Below the pieces are notes generated by a model. It did no database searches and was not told the origin of the DNA. It saw only the letters and a program-made list of their open reading frames with translations. A DNA stretch of 64,000 nucleotides. It comes from Austwickia sp. GTDB taxonomy: Bacteria; Actinomycetota; Actinomycetes; Actinomycetales; Dermatophilaceae. A program made the translations under genes and the position numbers. Below, piece by piece: positions 19,358-28,143 of this stretch (position 1 is its first letter; each line of letters starts with the position of its first letter). Location of the stretch: positions 186,001 through 250,000 of the forward strand of contig JADJTI010000006.1 of assembly GCA_016711265.1 (NCBI GenBank), written 5' to 3'.

Positions 19358-20405
19358 ATGCGAGTACTCGTGAGCGGGGGGGCCGGGTACATCGGCTCGC
19401 ATACCGTGATTGCCCTGGTCGAGGCAGGGCACGACGTCCTGGTGGTGGACGATTTCTCCAACGCCAAGCCGGCCGTCGTACCCCGCCTTGAGTCCATCGT
19501 CGGACGGCCGGTGCCGGTGGTGGTTGCCGACGTCGCCGACACCGGCGCCATCACCGCGGTGTTCGCGGACGCGGCGGACTCGCCGCAGGGACCGATCGAC
19601 GCGGTCATCCACTTCGCCGGGTACAAGGCGGTCGGGGAGAGCGTCGCCAAGCCGTTGGACTACTACCGCAACAACATCGGCTCGACGATCGCGCTGGTGA
19701 CCGCGATGGCGGCGCATGAGGTGAAGCGGCTGGTGTTTTCGAGTTCGGCGACGGTGTACGGCGCCGAACCGCCGGTCCCGATGACCGAGGACCTGCCGAC
19801 GTCGGCGACCAACCCGTACGGCTGGACCAAGGTGATGATCGAGCAGATCCTGCGCGACGTCGCCGTGGCCGACCCGGCGTGGCGGATCGCCCTGCTGCGG
19901 TATTTCAACCCGGTCGGTGCGCACCCCAGCGGCACGATCGGCGAGGACCCCAGCGACGTACCCAACAACCTGATGCCGTACGTCGCCCAGGTGGCGGTCG
20001 GTCGGCGCCCGCAGTTGTCGGTGTTCGGCGACGATTACCCGACGCCGGATGGCACGGGCGTGCGGGACTACATCCACGTCTGCGACCTGGCGGCCGGTCA
20101 TGTCGCCGCGCTCGACGCATTGCCCGAGCGGGACGAACCGGTGAGCACCTGGAACCTTGGCACCGGCCAGGGCACCAGCGTGCTGGAGCTGGTCCAGGCG
20201 TTCGAGCGAGCCAGCGGTCGGCCGGTGCCGTACCAGATCGTGGCGCGTCGACCCGGGGACATCGCGGCGTCGTACGCCGATTCCGGCCCGGGCCCGTACC
20301 GAGCTGCACTGGAAGGCCGAGCGGACGGTCGATGACATGTGCGCCGACAGTTGGCGCTGGCAGTCGGCCAACCCCCAGGGGTACCCGGACGCGACAGCCG
20401 GCTAG
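19358..20405 (+). CDS. galE: UDP-glucose 4-epimerase, C-terminal frameshift
   Basis: Short-chain-dehydrogenase-type NAD-dependent epimerase interconverting UDP-glucose and UDP-galactose. Starts MRVLVSGGAGYIGSHT with the GxxGxxG nucleotide motif; catalytic SSSATVYG and the YGWTK Tyr/Lys pair (NPYGWTKVMIEQ) are present, as are LRYFNPVGAHPSG and RDYIHVCDLA. The frame breaks near 20288: the protein should continue ARTELHWKAERTVDDMCADS to a TAG at 20403-20405. One lost base explains it. The stop codon is inside the target-site duplication of the insertion sequence that follows. Confidence 0.92.
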
Positions 20406-20408
20406 CCC
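20399..20408. repeat. Left target-site duplication of the IS4-family element
   Basis: CGGCTAGCCC, matched exactly at 21882-21891 on the other side of the element. It contains the TAG stop of galE. The true duplication may be 11 bp, because the next base is C on both sides. Confidence 0.88.
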
Positions 20409-21881
20409 CAATACCGTTCAGTTAAGATGACATCGGTGTAGTTTGGTGGCATGCCGCGTGCTGGATGGAAGAAGCCGGAGACCGAGCGCCGCTTGTCGGA
20501 TCTGGTGTCGGTGGGTGTGCTGACACGGGTGTTTCCGCCAGGTCTGGTCGATGAGGTGATCGCGCAGGTGGGCCGGACCGAGCAACGGCATCGGTCGTTG
20601 CCGGCTCGTGTGATGGCCTACTTCGCGATCGGGATGGCGTTGTATTCCGAGGGTTCGTATGAGGACGTGCTTGCACAGTTGACCGACGGGCTCTCGTGGG
20701 CCTCGGGCTGGAGTGAGACGTACAGTCCGCCGAGGAAGTCGGCGATCTTCCAGGCTCGGGCACGGTTGGGCGCTGAGCCGCTGGCAGCGCTGTTCGCCAG
20801 GGTCGCCGAGCCGATCGGCGAGGACGACATGCCGGGAGTGTGGCTGGCCGGGCGGCGGCTGGTCGCGTTGGACGGGACGTGCCTGGATGTGGCGGACACG
20901 GCTGTGAATGCCGAGTACTTCGGCCGGCCGGGGGTGAACAAGGGCGAGCGGGCGGCCTTCCCGCAGGCCCGGGTCGTAGCGCTGGCCGAGTGCGGCACCC
21001 ACGCGGTGTTCGCAGCCGAGATCGGTACCTATTCGGAGTCCGAGGCCGTCTTGGCCGATCGTCTCGTGGGCCGACTGGTCCCGGGGTGCTGCTCATCGCC
21101 GACCGCGGGTTCTTCTCCTACGCCCTGTGGCGCAAGGCGATCGGGACCGGCGCGGACCTGCTGTGGCGCATCCGCACCGACAAGTCCGGACCCAAGCCGG
21201 TTCACGTCCAGGACCTGCCTGACGGCTCCTGGCTGGCCGACCTACGCCAGACCCATTCGGCCGCTGCCCGGGCCGCGCAGCCGATGCGAGTGCGTGTCAT
21301 CGACTACAGCATCGACGACGGCCGCGAGAACACCACGTCCTACCGGCTGTTCACGACCATCGTCGATCCTGGCGAGGTCGGTGCCACCGATCTGGCCGCG
21401 GCCTACGCCCAACGCTGGGAGATCGAGACGACCTTCGACGAGCTCAAGACCCACCAGCGCGGCCCCAGGACCGTTCTGCGCAGCAAGTCGCCGGACCTGG
21501 CACTCCAAGAGATCTGGGGACACCTGTGCTGCCACTTCGCGGTCCGCTCGCTGATGGCCCAGGCTGCGACCCACTCCGGGCACGATCCGGACCGGATCAG
21601 CTTCGTCGCCGCATTGCGGATCACCCGCCAGACCCTCGCCCACCCGGGCGCCTTTCCCCCTGACCAGCAAGATCAGCACGGCCGTGACAGTCCCGGCTGG
21701 CTCGACTTCCTCAGCCGGCTCCTGCGTCGACTCAACCCCGCCCGCAGGCGCCGTTCAGCGCCACGTGTGGTGAAGAGGAAGTACACCAAGTGGCACGTCA
21801 AACGCGCCGCTCACGTCGACTGGCCCCAGCCCGGCATCGACACCACCATTACCGTCACCCATTGCTAACTGAACGGTATTG
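20409..21881 (+). mobile_element. IS4-family insertion sequence, 1,473 bp
   Basis: Bounded by perfect 16-bp terminal inverted repeats, CAATACCGTTCAGTTA at 20409-20424 and its complement at 21866-21881, and flanked by a 10-bp direct duplication. This identifies the full element unambiguously. It encodes one DDE transposase, which is frameshifted in this sequence. Insertion was exactly at the end of galE and did not remove any galE codon. The exact duplication suggests a fairly recent insertion. Confidence 0.93.
20451..21868 (+). pseudogene. IS4-family DDE transposase, one frameshift
   Basis: Transposase with the IS4 N-terminal domain (WKKPETERRLSDLVSVGVLT onward) and the RNase-H-fold DDE core: first Asp in ALDGTCLDVAD, second in LLIADRGFFSY, and the YREK-type signature RWEIETTFDELKTHQ carrying the Glu. 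The frame changes near 21084, in VPG followed by VLLIADRG; a lost G in a GGGG run restores a single ~472-residue protein. Stop TAA lies within the right inverted repeat. If the shift is genuine the element is non-autonomous; the general pattern of single-base losses around it makes a sequence error likely. Confidence 0.88.
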
Positions 21882-21891
21882 CGGCTAGCCC
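21882..21891. repeat. Right target-site duplication of the IS4-family element
   Basis: Second copy of CGGCTAGCCC, exact match to 20399-20408. Confidence 0.88.
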
Positions 21892-21916
21892 CCATCGTCC
21901 CCGCGTCGGCGCAGCC

Positions 21917-22585
21917 TCAGCCGCAGGTGTCACAGACCCCGGTGGCAGGCAACGCCAAGTAGCAGCGCGGACACAGCGCCGGAGGCGCGTCCTGGCGGGA
22001 CATCGGCCGGTTCGGTGCGCTCTTGCGGGTGGTGGGAGCCGCTGCTCGGGAGCGCGGCGCTGCCTGTGGCGGACGGCTGCTGCCACGCGAACCGCCGGAA
22101 GGGCCGTTGAGGATCGGTAGCACCTCCGGCAGCTCCGCGCAGTACCGGCGGTAACACTGCATCCGGGCGGCGGTCCAGGCGGCCTCGGCGCTGGCATCCC
22201 CGCGCTTGCCGATCACCAGAACGCTCAACGGGGGTTCCCCAGCGGCTCGGGTGGCTTGCATGACATGGCGCAGGACGCCGCCGATCCAGGTCATCACGGG
22301 AACACGAGTGTGCACGCCGGAGCGCTCTTGGACGACGGTGGAGAGCTCGGCATGGTCGATCTGCTCACCGAAGCGGGAGGCGACCTCGCGCAAGATGTCG
22401 AGGGCGTGATCGGCCCATGCCCGCTCGGCCTCATGGGCGGCGACGGCGGATCCGTCCGATGCTCGCCAGTACCCTGGGTGGCCAGGCCATCCCCCACTCC
22501 TGTCCACTGCCTTGGTTTCGATGACTCGCGGGATTAGCACAAATGGCGCGCGCCCGGAGGTCAGGACAAGCCCGCCCCGCACCAT
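21917..22585 (-). CDS. Hypothetical protein with C-terminal zinc ribbon
   Basis: Family not recognised, 222 residues. Residues ~30-150 look like a mixed alpha/beta domain with a charged helix (EAERAWADHALDILREVAS), a hydrophobic strand LSVLVIGKRGD, then MQCYRRYCAELPEVLPIL. A low-complexity Arg/Ser/Pro linker follows, and the tail has a CPRC-x9-CDTC zinc-ribbon (CPRCYLALPATGVCDTCG). No strong ribosome site precedes ATG 22585, and shorter GTG starts are possible. It lies just beyond the insertion sequence. Confidence 0.6.
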   Translation of the reverse strand: MVRGGLVLTSGRAPFVLIPRVIETKAVDRSGGWPGHPGYWRASDGSAVAAHEAERAWADHALDILREVASRFGEQIDHAELSTVVQERSGVHTRVPVMTWIGGVLRHVMQATRAAGEPPLSVLVIGKRGDASAEAAWTAARMQCYRRYCAELPEVLPILNGPSGGSRGSSRPPQAAPRSRAAAPTTRKSAPNRPMSRQDAPPALCPRCYLALPATGVCDTCG

Positions 22586-22856
22586 GGGGGAGCGCCACCC
22601 TCAGTGTGACCTATCCATCGGGTACGGCGACTCCGCATCCCGTTGCGCACCCGTTTCGCATCCCGTCTCGCAGACCGCGCCTCACTTCCGCCGCGCCGCG
22701 CGCGAGTCGGCACCTTGCGCCTGGGCCTGAGCCCCCCTGAGCGACCGTAACCGGATCGTTATTCAGACTCTGGGTCGGTCGACCGATAGGCGGGTGTTGG
22801 AGGAACTGGCGCGCCGCGGGGAGGTGTGCGCGTCGACCGTCTCTGGGGGAGGGGTC

Positions 22857-23039
22857 ATGAACCAGGTGAATCTTGACATGTATCTGGCGGTAGGCGGCTG
22901 CAGTGGCCGGACCTATCAGGTACGACGTATCAATCGTTCGCGTTTCCAGGGGGTGTGGGACGTGTGCGCGGCGGGAGGGGCCCGCTACGGCACGTTCGTC
23001 ACGCTGCCGGGCGCTCGGCGCTGGATCCGGGACAACTGA
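22857..23039 (+). CDS. Small hypothetical protein (60 aa)
   Basis: ATG at 22857 preceded by a purine-rich GGGGGAGGGG. The product starts MNQVNLDMYLAVGGCSGRTY and ends LPGARRWIRDN; it reads like a small beta-rich domain (TYQVRRI, GVWDVCA, RYGTFVTL) with two Cys. No family recognised. Supported by ribosome site, base composition and a short 80-bp gap to the next gene on the same strand, but it could be a chance frame. Confidence 0.45.
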   Translation: MNQVNLDMYLAVGGCSGRTYQVRRINRSRFQGVWDVCAAGGARYGTFVTLPGARRWIRDN

Positions 23040-23118
23040 GGATCGGCCCGGCCCGGCCCGCCCCGGCTGTGCGGGCGGTGGGCTGGGCTGCCTCGGGGGC
23101 AGGCGTCATGATGGGGCC

Positions 23119-23781
23119 ATGTACCTGGCCACCGACGCCGCAGCCGACGCTCGCCTTGAGCGCGATCCCCTTGCCCTGCTGATCGGGATGCTGCTGGACC
23201 AGCAGGTGCCGATGGAGAAGGCGTTCAGCTCGCCCGAACTGCTGGCGACCCGCATGGGGTTGGCACCGGAGCAGCTGCTCGACGCCCGGGCGATCGCCGA
23301 ATCGAGTCCCGATGACCTGCTGGCCTGGTTCAAGGGGCCGCCGGCGCTGCACCGCTTCCCGGGGTCCATGGCCGACCGCACCCGATCCTTGTGCGAGATG
23401 CTCCTGCAGGAGTACGACGCCGACGCCGCCGCGGTCTGGACCGGCGTCACCACCGGCCAGGAGCTGGTCAACCGGCTGAGCGGCCTGCCCGGTTTCGGTG
23501 CCGCCAAAGCCCGCATCTTCGCAGCGCTGCTGGCCAAGCAGCGCGGGATCCGCCCTCCCGGCTGGGAAAGCGCCTGCGGTGAGTACGCGCAGCCGGGCTT
23601 CCGTTCAGTGGCCGACATCGTGGACGAACAGTCATTGCAGCAGGTCAGGGAGCACAAGAAGGCGATGAAAGCGGCAGCCAAAGCCGCGGCAACCGGGGCC
23701 ACAACCGACGCCCAACCGTCAGCCAAAGGTGCCGCTAAGCGCGCAGCCAAGCCCGCCGCCAGGCCCGACGCGAAGGCCTGA
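23119..23781 (+). CDS. HhH-GPD family DNA-glycosylase-like protein (actinobacterial type)
   Basis: Helix-hairpin-helix-GPD protein of the uncharacterised actinobacterial family related to base-excision glycosylases. Core residues 1-175: MLLDQQVPMEKAFSSP, AEKSR-like helices, and the HhH region RLSGLPGFGAAKARIFAALL, followed by RPPGWESACG and FRSVADI. I do not see the catalytic Lys/Asp pair of EndoIII or MutY confidently. The C-terminal ~45 residues are Lys/Ala-rich (KKAMKAAAKAAA onward), a disordered basic tail that may bind DNA. ATG 23119 agrees with the family N-terminus MYLATD. Role in DNA repair is family-based inference. Confidence 0.82.
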   Translation: MYLATDAAADARLERDPLALLIGMLLDQQVPMEKAFSSPELLATRMGLAPEQLLDARAIAESSPDDLLAWFKGPPALHRFPGSMADRTRSLCEMLLQEYDADAAAVWTGVTTGQELVNRLSGLPGFGAAKARIFAALLAKQRGIRPPGWESACGEYAQPGFRSVADIVDEQSLQQVREHKKAMKAAAKAAATGATTDAQPSAKGAAKRAAKPAARPDAKA

Positions 23782-23799
23782 CCTCTCGAGCCCAGGCGC

Positions 23800-24215
23800 C
23801 GCCCCCGGTTCCCCCGGACCCCACCTCCCTCGCCCGAACCCACCCCCCTCGCCCGAACCCACCCCCCTCGCCCGAACCCACCCCCCTCGCCCGAACCCAC
23901 CTCCCTCGCCGGGACCCACGAAGCTTCGTGGGTCCCGAGGGCTTACGTGGGTCCCGAGGCCCCGACCCCGGCCGATCGCCCTACCGTCTGCCCCGTACCC
24001 ATCTGCCCCGTACCCATCTGCCCCGAACCCACCTCCCTCGCCCGAACCCACCTCCCTCGCCGGGACCCATGGAGCTATGTGGGTCCGGCAGTCGTAGGTG
24101 GGTCCGGCGTCGTGGTCCGCGTCAGGGGGTCCGGCAGTCGTAGGTGGGTCCGGCAGTCGTAGGTGGGTCCGGCAGTCGTAGGTGGGTCCGGCAGTCGTAG
24201 GTGGGTCCGGCGGCC
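23800..24215. repeat. Non-coding repeat complex: 19-bp arrays in both orientations plus palindromes
   Basis: Four contiguous 19-bp units with core TCGCCCGAACCCACC at 23830-23905. Then a perfect 26-bp palindrome at 23911-23936 centred on AAGCTT, a second GTGGGTCCCGAGG unit, two more forward units near 24020-24058, and an imperfect palindrome at 24061-24086. Four contiguous units of GGTCCGGCAGTCGTAGGTG (19 bp) lie at 24128-24203, with a fifth at 24081-24099. The left and right units share GGTGGGTYCGG in opposite orientation, so a transcript could fold on itself. No gene is seen in this 558-bp gap. A related copy lies at 50962-51110. Confidence 0.85.
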
Positions 24216-24313
24216 CCGACCCCGGGCGGCGGCCGCCAGCGGGGCGCGGCAAACACGGCTTCCCGCGGCCCCGGCGTCCAGCAGTCGGGCATACCGGTTT
24301 CTGTTGCGGAAAG

Positions 24314-24336
24314 GGAAAGTCACACGTAGACTTTCC
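24314..24336. promoter_or_regulatory. Inverted-repeat operator upstream of the membrane protein-regulator pair
   Basis: Perfect 8-bp arms GGAAAGTC and GACTTTCC separated by ACACGTA, ending three bases before the ATG at 24340. The position, overlapping the expected promoter or leader, suggests autoregulation by the winged-helix protein encoded second in the operon (inference). The usual Shine-Dalgarno site is absent, so the mRNA may be nearly leaderless. Confidence 0.6.
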
Positions 24337-24339
24337 GTC

Positions 24340-24852
24340 ATGGAAAGCAACGATGCGGCCGCCCGTGCGTACGGACCCGACGAGGCGCTCGCCGACGTCG
24401 AAGCCTCGCGCGTCGCCATCGCCGACCGCGTCGTGACCCCGTGGTGGTACCACCCGGCCCTCGGCATCATCCAGGCGTCCCTGGTGCTCAACATCGCCTT
24501 CGCCAAGGGTGTCGTTTCGGTACTCCTGGCGGTCGCGGGCATCGGCGTCCTCGTCAGGGTTTACACGTCCCGGTACGGCGTGTGGCTGGGTCCCGACCAG
24601 CTCGGGCCGCGATCGCGGCGGGTCTTTCGGGCCATCGTCGCCGTGACCGTGGCCGGGTTGGCGCTCGGAATCGCGCACACTGTCGGCGCGGCACCGTCGT
24701 GGGTGGCCATTCTCGGCGCAGGCATCACGCTGGTCGGCACCACCGTCCTCGGCCCCCGGCTCGACGAACGCTGGCGCGACGAAGTTCGGGCGGGGTTCAT
24801 CCCGCACACCCGACAACCCCGCCGGGCGCGCAAGGACCGGCGATCCCGATGA
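24340..24852 (+). CDS. Small integral membrane protein, regulator-linked
   Basis: About 170 residues, function unknown. A hydrophilic N-terminus (MESNDAAARAYGPDEALADV) is followed by four hydrophobic segments: PALGIIQASLVLNIAFA, VVSVLLAVAGIGVLVRV, FRAIVAVTVAGLALGIA and WVAILGAGITLVGTTVLG. It ends in a basic tail. The pairing of a four-helix membrane protein with a single-domain winged-helix regulator is common in actinobacteria. The stop overlaps the ATG of the regulator (ATGA), so they are translationally coupled. ATG 24340 is chosen because it follows the palindromic operator and starts the coupled unit. Confidence 0.72.
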   Translation: MESNDAAARAYGPDEALADVEASRVAIADRVVTPWWYHPALGIIQASLVLNIAFAKGVVSVLLAVAGIGVLVRVYTSRYGVWLGPDQLGPRSRRVFRAIVAVTVAGLALGIAHTVGAAPSWVAILGAGITLVGTTVLGPRLDERWRDEVRAGFIPHTRQPRRARKDRRSR

Positions 24853-25184
24853 TCGGGCCCGAACCACACCGGCCGCCCGCGGTCTCGCCGGTCTTTCACG
24901 ACGTCATCCATGCGCCGCACCGGCTGCGGACCTGCGTCCTGCTGGCGGCCGTGGAGAGTCTGGAGTTCGCCGCCCTGCGCGACGACCTGGGAGTCGCGGA
25001 CTCGGTGCTGTCCAAGCACCTCAAGGTCCTGGTCGACGCCGGCTATGCGCGCCTGGACAAGCCGGCCACCGGCGGACGGATACGCACCTGGGTACGGCTG
25101 ACCGACGAAGGACGCCAGGCGTTGCGCGAGCACCTGGCCGAACTCTCCCGGATGGCCCAGCTGGCCGCGCCCAGAACCCCGTGA
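24849..25184 (+). CDS. Winged-helix transcriptional regulator (MarR/HTH_34-like)
   Basis: 111-residue single-domain DNA-binding protein. Visible: HDVIHAPHRLRTCVLLAAVE, the recognition-helix region LRDDLGVADSVLSKHLKVLVDAGY, the wing KPATGGRIRTWVRLTDEGR, and a C-terminal dimerisation helix. It belongs to the short MarR-like winged-helix family that often represses its own operon. ATG 24849 overlaps the upstream stop by four bases. The likely target is the palindrome at 24314-24336. Confidence 0.85.
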   Translation: MIGPEPHRPPAVSPVFHDVIHAPHRLRTCVLLAAVESLEFAALRDDLGVADSVLSKHLKVLVDAGYARLDKPATGGRIRTWVRLTDEGRQALREHLAELSRMAQLAAPRTP

Positions 25185-25199
25185 AACCCAGCGCCGGGC

Positions 25200-26234
25200 T
25201 CAGGCGAGCCGCTGGGTGATGCCCTCATCCGCCGTACCGAAGCGCACCGTCGCCAGCGCCCCGTTGACCAGCGGAAGGTGCGGGGCCACGTGGCCACACT
25301 CGACGTCGGCGATCAGCGGCACCCCGAGCGGCTCCAGCGCATCGCACACCGCGTCGTACTGGCTGAAGTCCCCCATCCACGGCGCCGTCGTCCGCCCGAT
25401 CAGGACCGCGCGAGCCCCCTGGAAGAACCCGGCCAGCCGCATGCCGTGCAGTTTTCGGCAAACCGAGCCGGCGTTGTCCAGGGCGGCCTCGACGTAGACG
25501 ATCAGGCCCTCGGGCGCGTGGCGGACAGCGAAGGTGCCGACGTCGGCGTACGCCGTCCCCGCCAGATTTGCCATCGTCTCGATACATCCGCCGATCAGCC
25601 GGCCGGTAATCTCCACCGGTTCCGGCCCGCCGGAATCCAGGCGTCGCCAGGTGGTCGGCATATCCAAGGTGTACTGGCTGATCTCCGGGAAGCGCACGTA
25701 GTCGACGTCGCCGGTCGAGCGGTACATCCCCGGCGGGCGCTGGTCGAAGGAGTCGCCGGGCTCCCGGGTGATGATGTCCAGCCAGTTGGTCAGTCCGGCC
25801 GGCGTCCGGTACGGCGTGTCCATCAGATTGTTGCCGTGCAGCGTCGCGATGCCGGTCACCAGGGTGATCGGCGTCAGCAGGGTGGAGATGTCGGAGTACC
25901 CGACCAACCAGGTCGGCTCCGCCTGTTCGATCCCGGCCCAATCGAGGTGTTCGACCAGGTCGATCCCTGTCTCCCCGCCCCAGGGCGGGACCACGGCGCG
26001 GATGCCCGGATCGGTGAGCATCCAGTTCAGCTCCTCCGCCCGGTCCTGAACCGGCGCGCTGACGTGCCCCGCACCAGACATGCACGACCCCAGAACAACC
26101 TCGTACCCCTGGCGCCGCACGCACTCGAGGGCGACCTGTAGCCGTGGCTGCATGTCCGGCCCGACACCGCTGGAGGGAGCCGTGACACCGATGCGGTCGC
26201 CGGGGGCGAGCGGGGCGGGGAACCGGATGGGCAC
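25200..26234 (-). CDS. S66-family peptidase (LD-carboxypeptidase / MccF-like)
   Basis: Serine peptidase of family S66, 344 residues. Members are LD-carboxypeptidases trimming murein tetrapeptides, or MccF-type enzymes that cleave microcin C-like aminoacyl nucleotides. Starts FPAPLAPGDRIGVTAPSSG, has VPPWGGETGIDLVEHLDW, the nucleophile Ser114 in VGYSDISTLL, and the C-terminal His in DVECGHVAPHLPL. The WGG and long insert (DIITREPGDSFDQRPPGMYR) look closer to MccF-like proteins than to LdcA, but this is a judgement by eye. Cytoplasmic: no signal peptide. Convergent with the regulator gene, 15 bp apart. Confidence 0.85.
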   Translation of the reverse strand: MPIRFPAPLAPGDRIGVTAPSSGVGPDMQPRLQVALECVRRQGYEVVLGSCMSGAGHVSAPVQDRAEELNWMLTDPGIRAVVPPWGGETGIDLVEHLDWAGIEQAEPTWLVGYSDISTLLTPITLVTGIATLHGNNLMDTPYRTPAGLTNWLDIITREPGDSFDQRPPGMYRSTGDVDYVRFPEISQYTLDMPTTWRRLDSGGPEPVEITGRLIGGCIETMANLAGTAYADVGTFAVRHAPEGLIVYVEAALDNAGSVCRKLHGMRLAGFFQGARAVLIGRTTAPWMGDFSQYDAVCDALEPLGVPLIADVECGHVAPHLPLVNGALATVRFGTADEGITQRLA

Positions 26235-26264
26235 GGCGCAAGTTTGGCAGACCGGGACCGGTCG

Positions 26265-27476
26265 TCAGGAAGGGCAGGGCCGCTGCTTGCCCTGGGGATA
26301 ACTGACCCCGTCGATCTGCCAGCCGCCGTTGCTCTCCACCATGGCGTAATCGTTGAGGAACACCGAGCAGGTCTGGCCCTGATACCCGTCCTCACTGTTC
26401 TGCTGGGTGCGCAACCGCAACCGGGCCACTTTCGACGCGGCCGAACCGGACACTGATACCAACTCCGCCTCCACCCAGAACGAGGACGACAGCCCCTGCT
26501 TCCACCGGTCCAGGCTGGCCAGCGATTCCCGCATGGCCGGGGTAAACACCTGCCACGCCGCCTCGTAGCGCCCCTCGTTGATCGATCGGCCATGAACCTC
26601 CAGGCTGCGGGCGATGTCGGTGGCCGACGGATCGCTGGCCGCGACCGTCACCGTCAGCAGTTGACCGTCCGCCGGGGGCGCCTCGTCTCCTTGACAGCGG
26701 GCGGGCGGCGCCGGAGCCAAGGCTCGCCAGCGTGCGAGGTTGGCCACCAGGAAGCGAGCGGGGACGACGTACCCCACCCGTTCGACCCGGTCGGCGATCG
26801 CCGTCGTCCCATTCACGCTCACCCTCGACCCGGACACCAGACCGATCACCCGGCCCATGCGATCGACGACCGGGCCGCCACTGTTGCCGCCGTTGATGGC
26901 GGCGTCGGTGATGTAGGCGTGTTCGGCGGACACCGTCCCGTAGTTGACCGATTCGTCCAGCCCGCTGATGATCCCCTGGGTAACGCGCAGCTCGTATGTC
27001 TGGAGCGGGTACCCGAGAATTCCGACCGCCGAACCCTTCTCTGGCTGGCTGTCCACCAGCTCCAGCGCGGGCGTCGACGGGAGCGGCCGGAGCACCTTGA
27101 CCAGCGCCGAATCGTTGCGGGTGTCGATGGCGACGACCTGGGCGGGGACGACGGTCGTCCCGAGTTGAGCCTGGACCGTCGCCGCTGCGTCGACCACATG
27201 AGCGGCGGTCAGCAGCAGGTCCGGTCCGACCACGAAAGCGCTGCCCATCCATCGATCGCGGCAGGTCAGGACATCGAGCCGGACGACCGCATGCTGCACC
27301 TTCCGGACCACCTGCGACCAGTCACCCGGGGGTGCGGCGGCAAGGGTCGAGCCGGTGGGCGCGGGAGCGGTCACGGTCACCGTCGTGGGGGCCGTGGTGA
27401 CGCCGGCGCACCCAGCGGCCGAGAGCAGAGTCGCTGCGGTGAACGCGACCATCCCTCGCCGCGGTCGTCGGTTCAC
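26265..27476 (-). CDS. Lipoprotein trypsin-like serine protease
   Basis: Secreted S1 (HtrA/MarP-like) serine protease, 403 residues from GTG 27476, chosen for GGAGG eight bases upstream. A short basic N-terminus and hydrophobic stretch end in LLSAAGCAG, a plausible lipobox. The catalytic triad is visible: His in LLTAAHVVDAA, Asp in DTRNDSALVKV, Ser in INGGNSGGPVVD. No PDZ domain follows. Instead there is a ~125-residue C-terminal domain (RSLEVHGRSINEGRYEAAW onward) that looks like a small alpha+beta fold with a Cys pair (QTCSVFL, RPCPS). Substrate unknown; probably acts at the cell envelope. Confidence 0.88.
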   Translation of the reverse strand: MNRRPRRGMVAFTAATLLSAAGCAGVTTAPTTVTVTAPAPTGSTLAAAPPGDWSQVVRKVQHAVVRLDVLTCRDRWMGSAFVVGPDLLLTAAHVVDAAATVQAQLGTTVVPAQVVAIDTRNDSALVKVLRPLPSTPALELVDSQPEKGSAVGILGYPLQTYELRVTQGIISGLDESVNYGTVSAEHAYITDAAINGGNSGGPVVDRMGRVIGLVSGSRVSVNGTTAIADRVERVGYVVPARFLVANLARWRALAPAPPARCQGDEAPPADGQLLTVTVAASDPSATDIARSLEVHGRSINEGRYEAAWQVFTPAMRESLASLDRWKQGLSSSFWVEAELVSVSGSAASKVARLRLRTQQNSEDGYQGQTCSVFLNDYAMVESNGGWQIDGVSYPQGKQRPCPS

Positions 27477-27625
27477 AGCGCACCTCCTTCCCGCGGGCGG
27501 GACCCTCCCCGTGTCGGCCCACCTCTGCCCCCACGTCATCGTGGTGCACGGCTGGGGCGACCGGCAAGAACACTGCATACCGCTGCGGTCACACCCTGGT
27601 TACCGAACGGTCACAACGCCGTTCC

Positions 27626-28123
27626 TCAATCCGGCGGTCGCCGAGCCGGGCGGGATGCGGCCAACAGCAGGTCCATCCGATAGGGGATCACCCGGCGCAG
27701 GAACACGCTGGTGCGGGTGCGCACGATCCCCGGGCAGAGCCGGATCTCCTCGCTGACCCGGTACAGATCGTCGGGGTCGCGGGCGACCACCCGACAGACC
27801 AGGTCGGTTTCCCCTGCCGGGGCGAAGCACTCCAGCACCTCGGGGATCCGGCTGACCGCCACCACCGCATCCCCGAGCTGGTGCTGGTCCAGCTCGGCGG
27901 AGACCATGGCGCTCAGCCCTCGACTCAAGTGCAGAGGATCAATGCGCACGCTGTGCTTTCGGAACAGGCCCAGCGACCGATACCGCTCCAGACGCGCTTG
28001 CACGGTGCCGCGGGCCAGGCCGCAGCGGTCCGCCAGGGCCATCACCGTCATCCGAGCGTCCTCGTCCAGGGCCGTCAGGATCAGGGTGTCGATCTCGTCA
28101 TACCGGTAGGTTGCGTCGCTCAT
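27626..28123 (-). CDS. Lrp/AsnC-family transcriptional regulator
   Basis: 165-residue regulator with an N-terminal helix-turn-helix (YDEIDTLILTALDEDARMTV, ALADRCGLARGTVQARLERY) and a C-terminal RAM ligand-binding domain (AELDQHQLGDAVVAVSRIPEV, GETDLVCRVVARD, GIVRTRTSVFLRRVIPYR). Members control amino-acid metabolism genes and bind small molecules, usually amino acids. No metabolic gene target is adjacent. Paired palindromic sites lie immediately upstream and suggest autoregulation. Confidence 0.93.
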   Translation of the reverse strand: MSDATYRYDEIDTLILTALDEDARMTVMALADRCGLARGTVQARLERYRSLGLFRKHSVRIDPLHLSRGLSAMVSAELDQHQLGDAVVAVSRIPEVLECFAPAGETDLVCRVVARDPDDLYRVSEEIRLCPGIVRTRTSVFLRRVIPYRMDLLLAASRPARRPPD

Positions 28124-28143
28124 GCGGTCCTCCCTCGGTCAGC

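Noticed and set aside
23800..24215. Possible CRISPR array
   Set aside because: Units are 19 bp and directly adjacent without spacers, in two orientations, and no cas gene is present.
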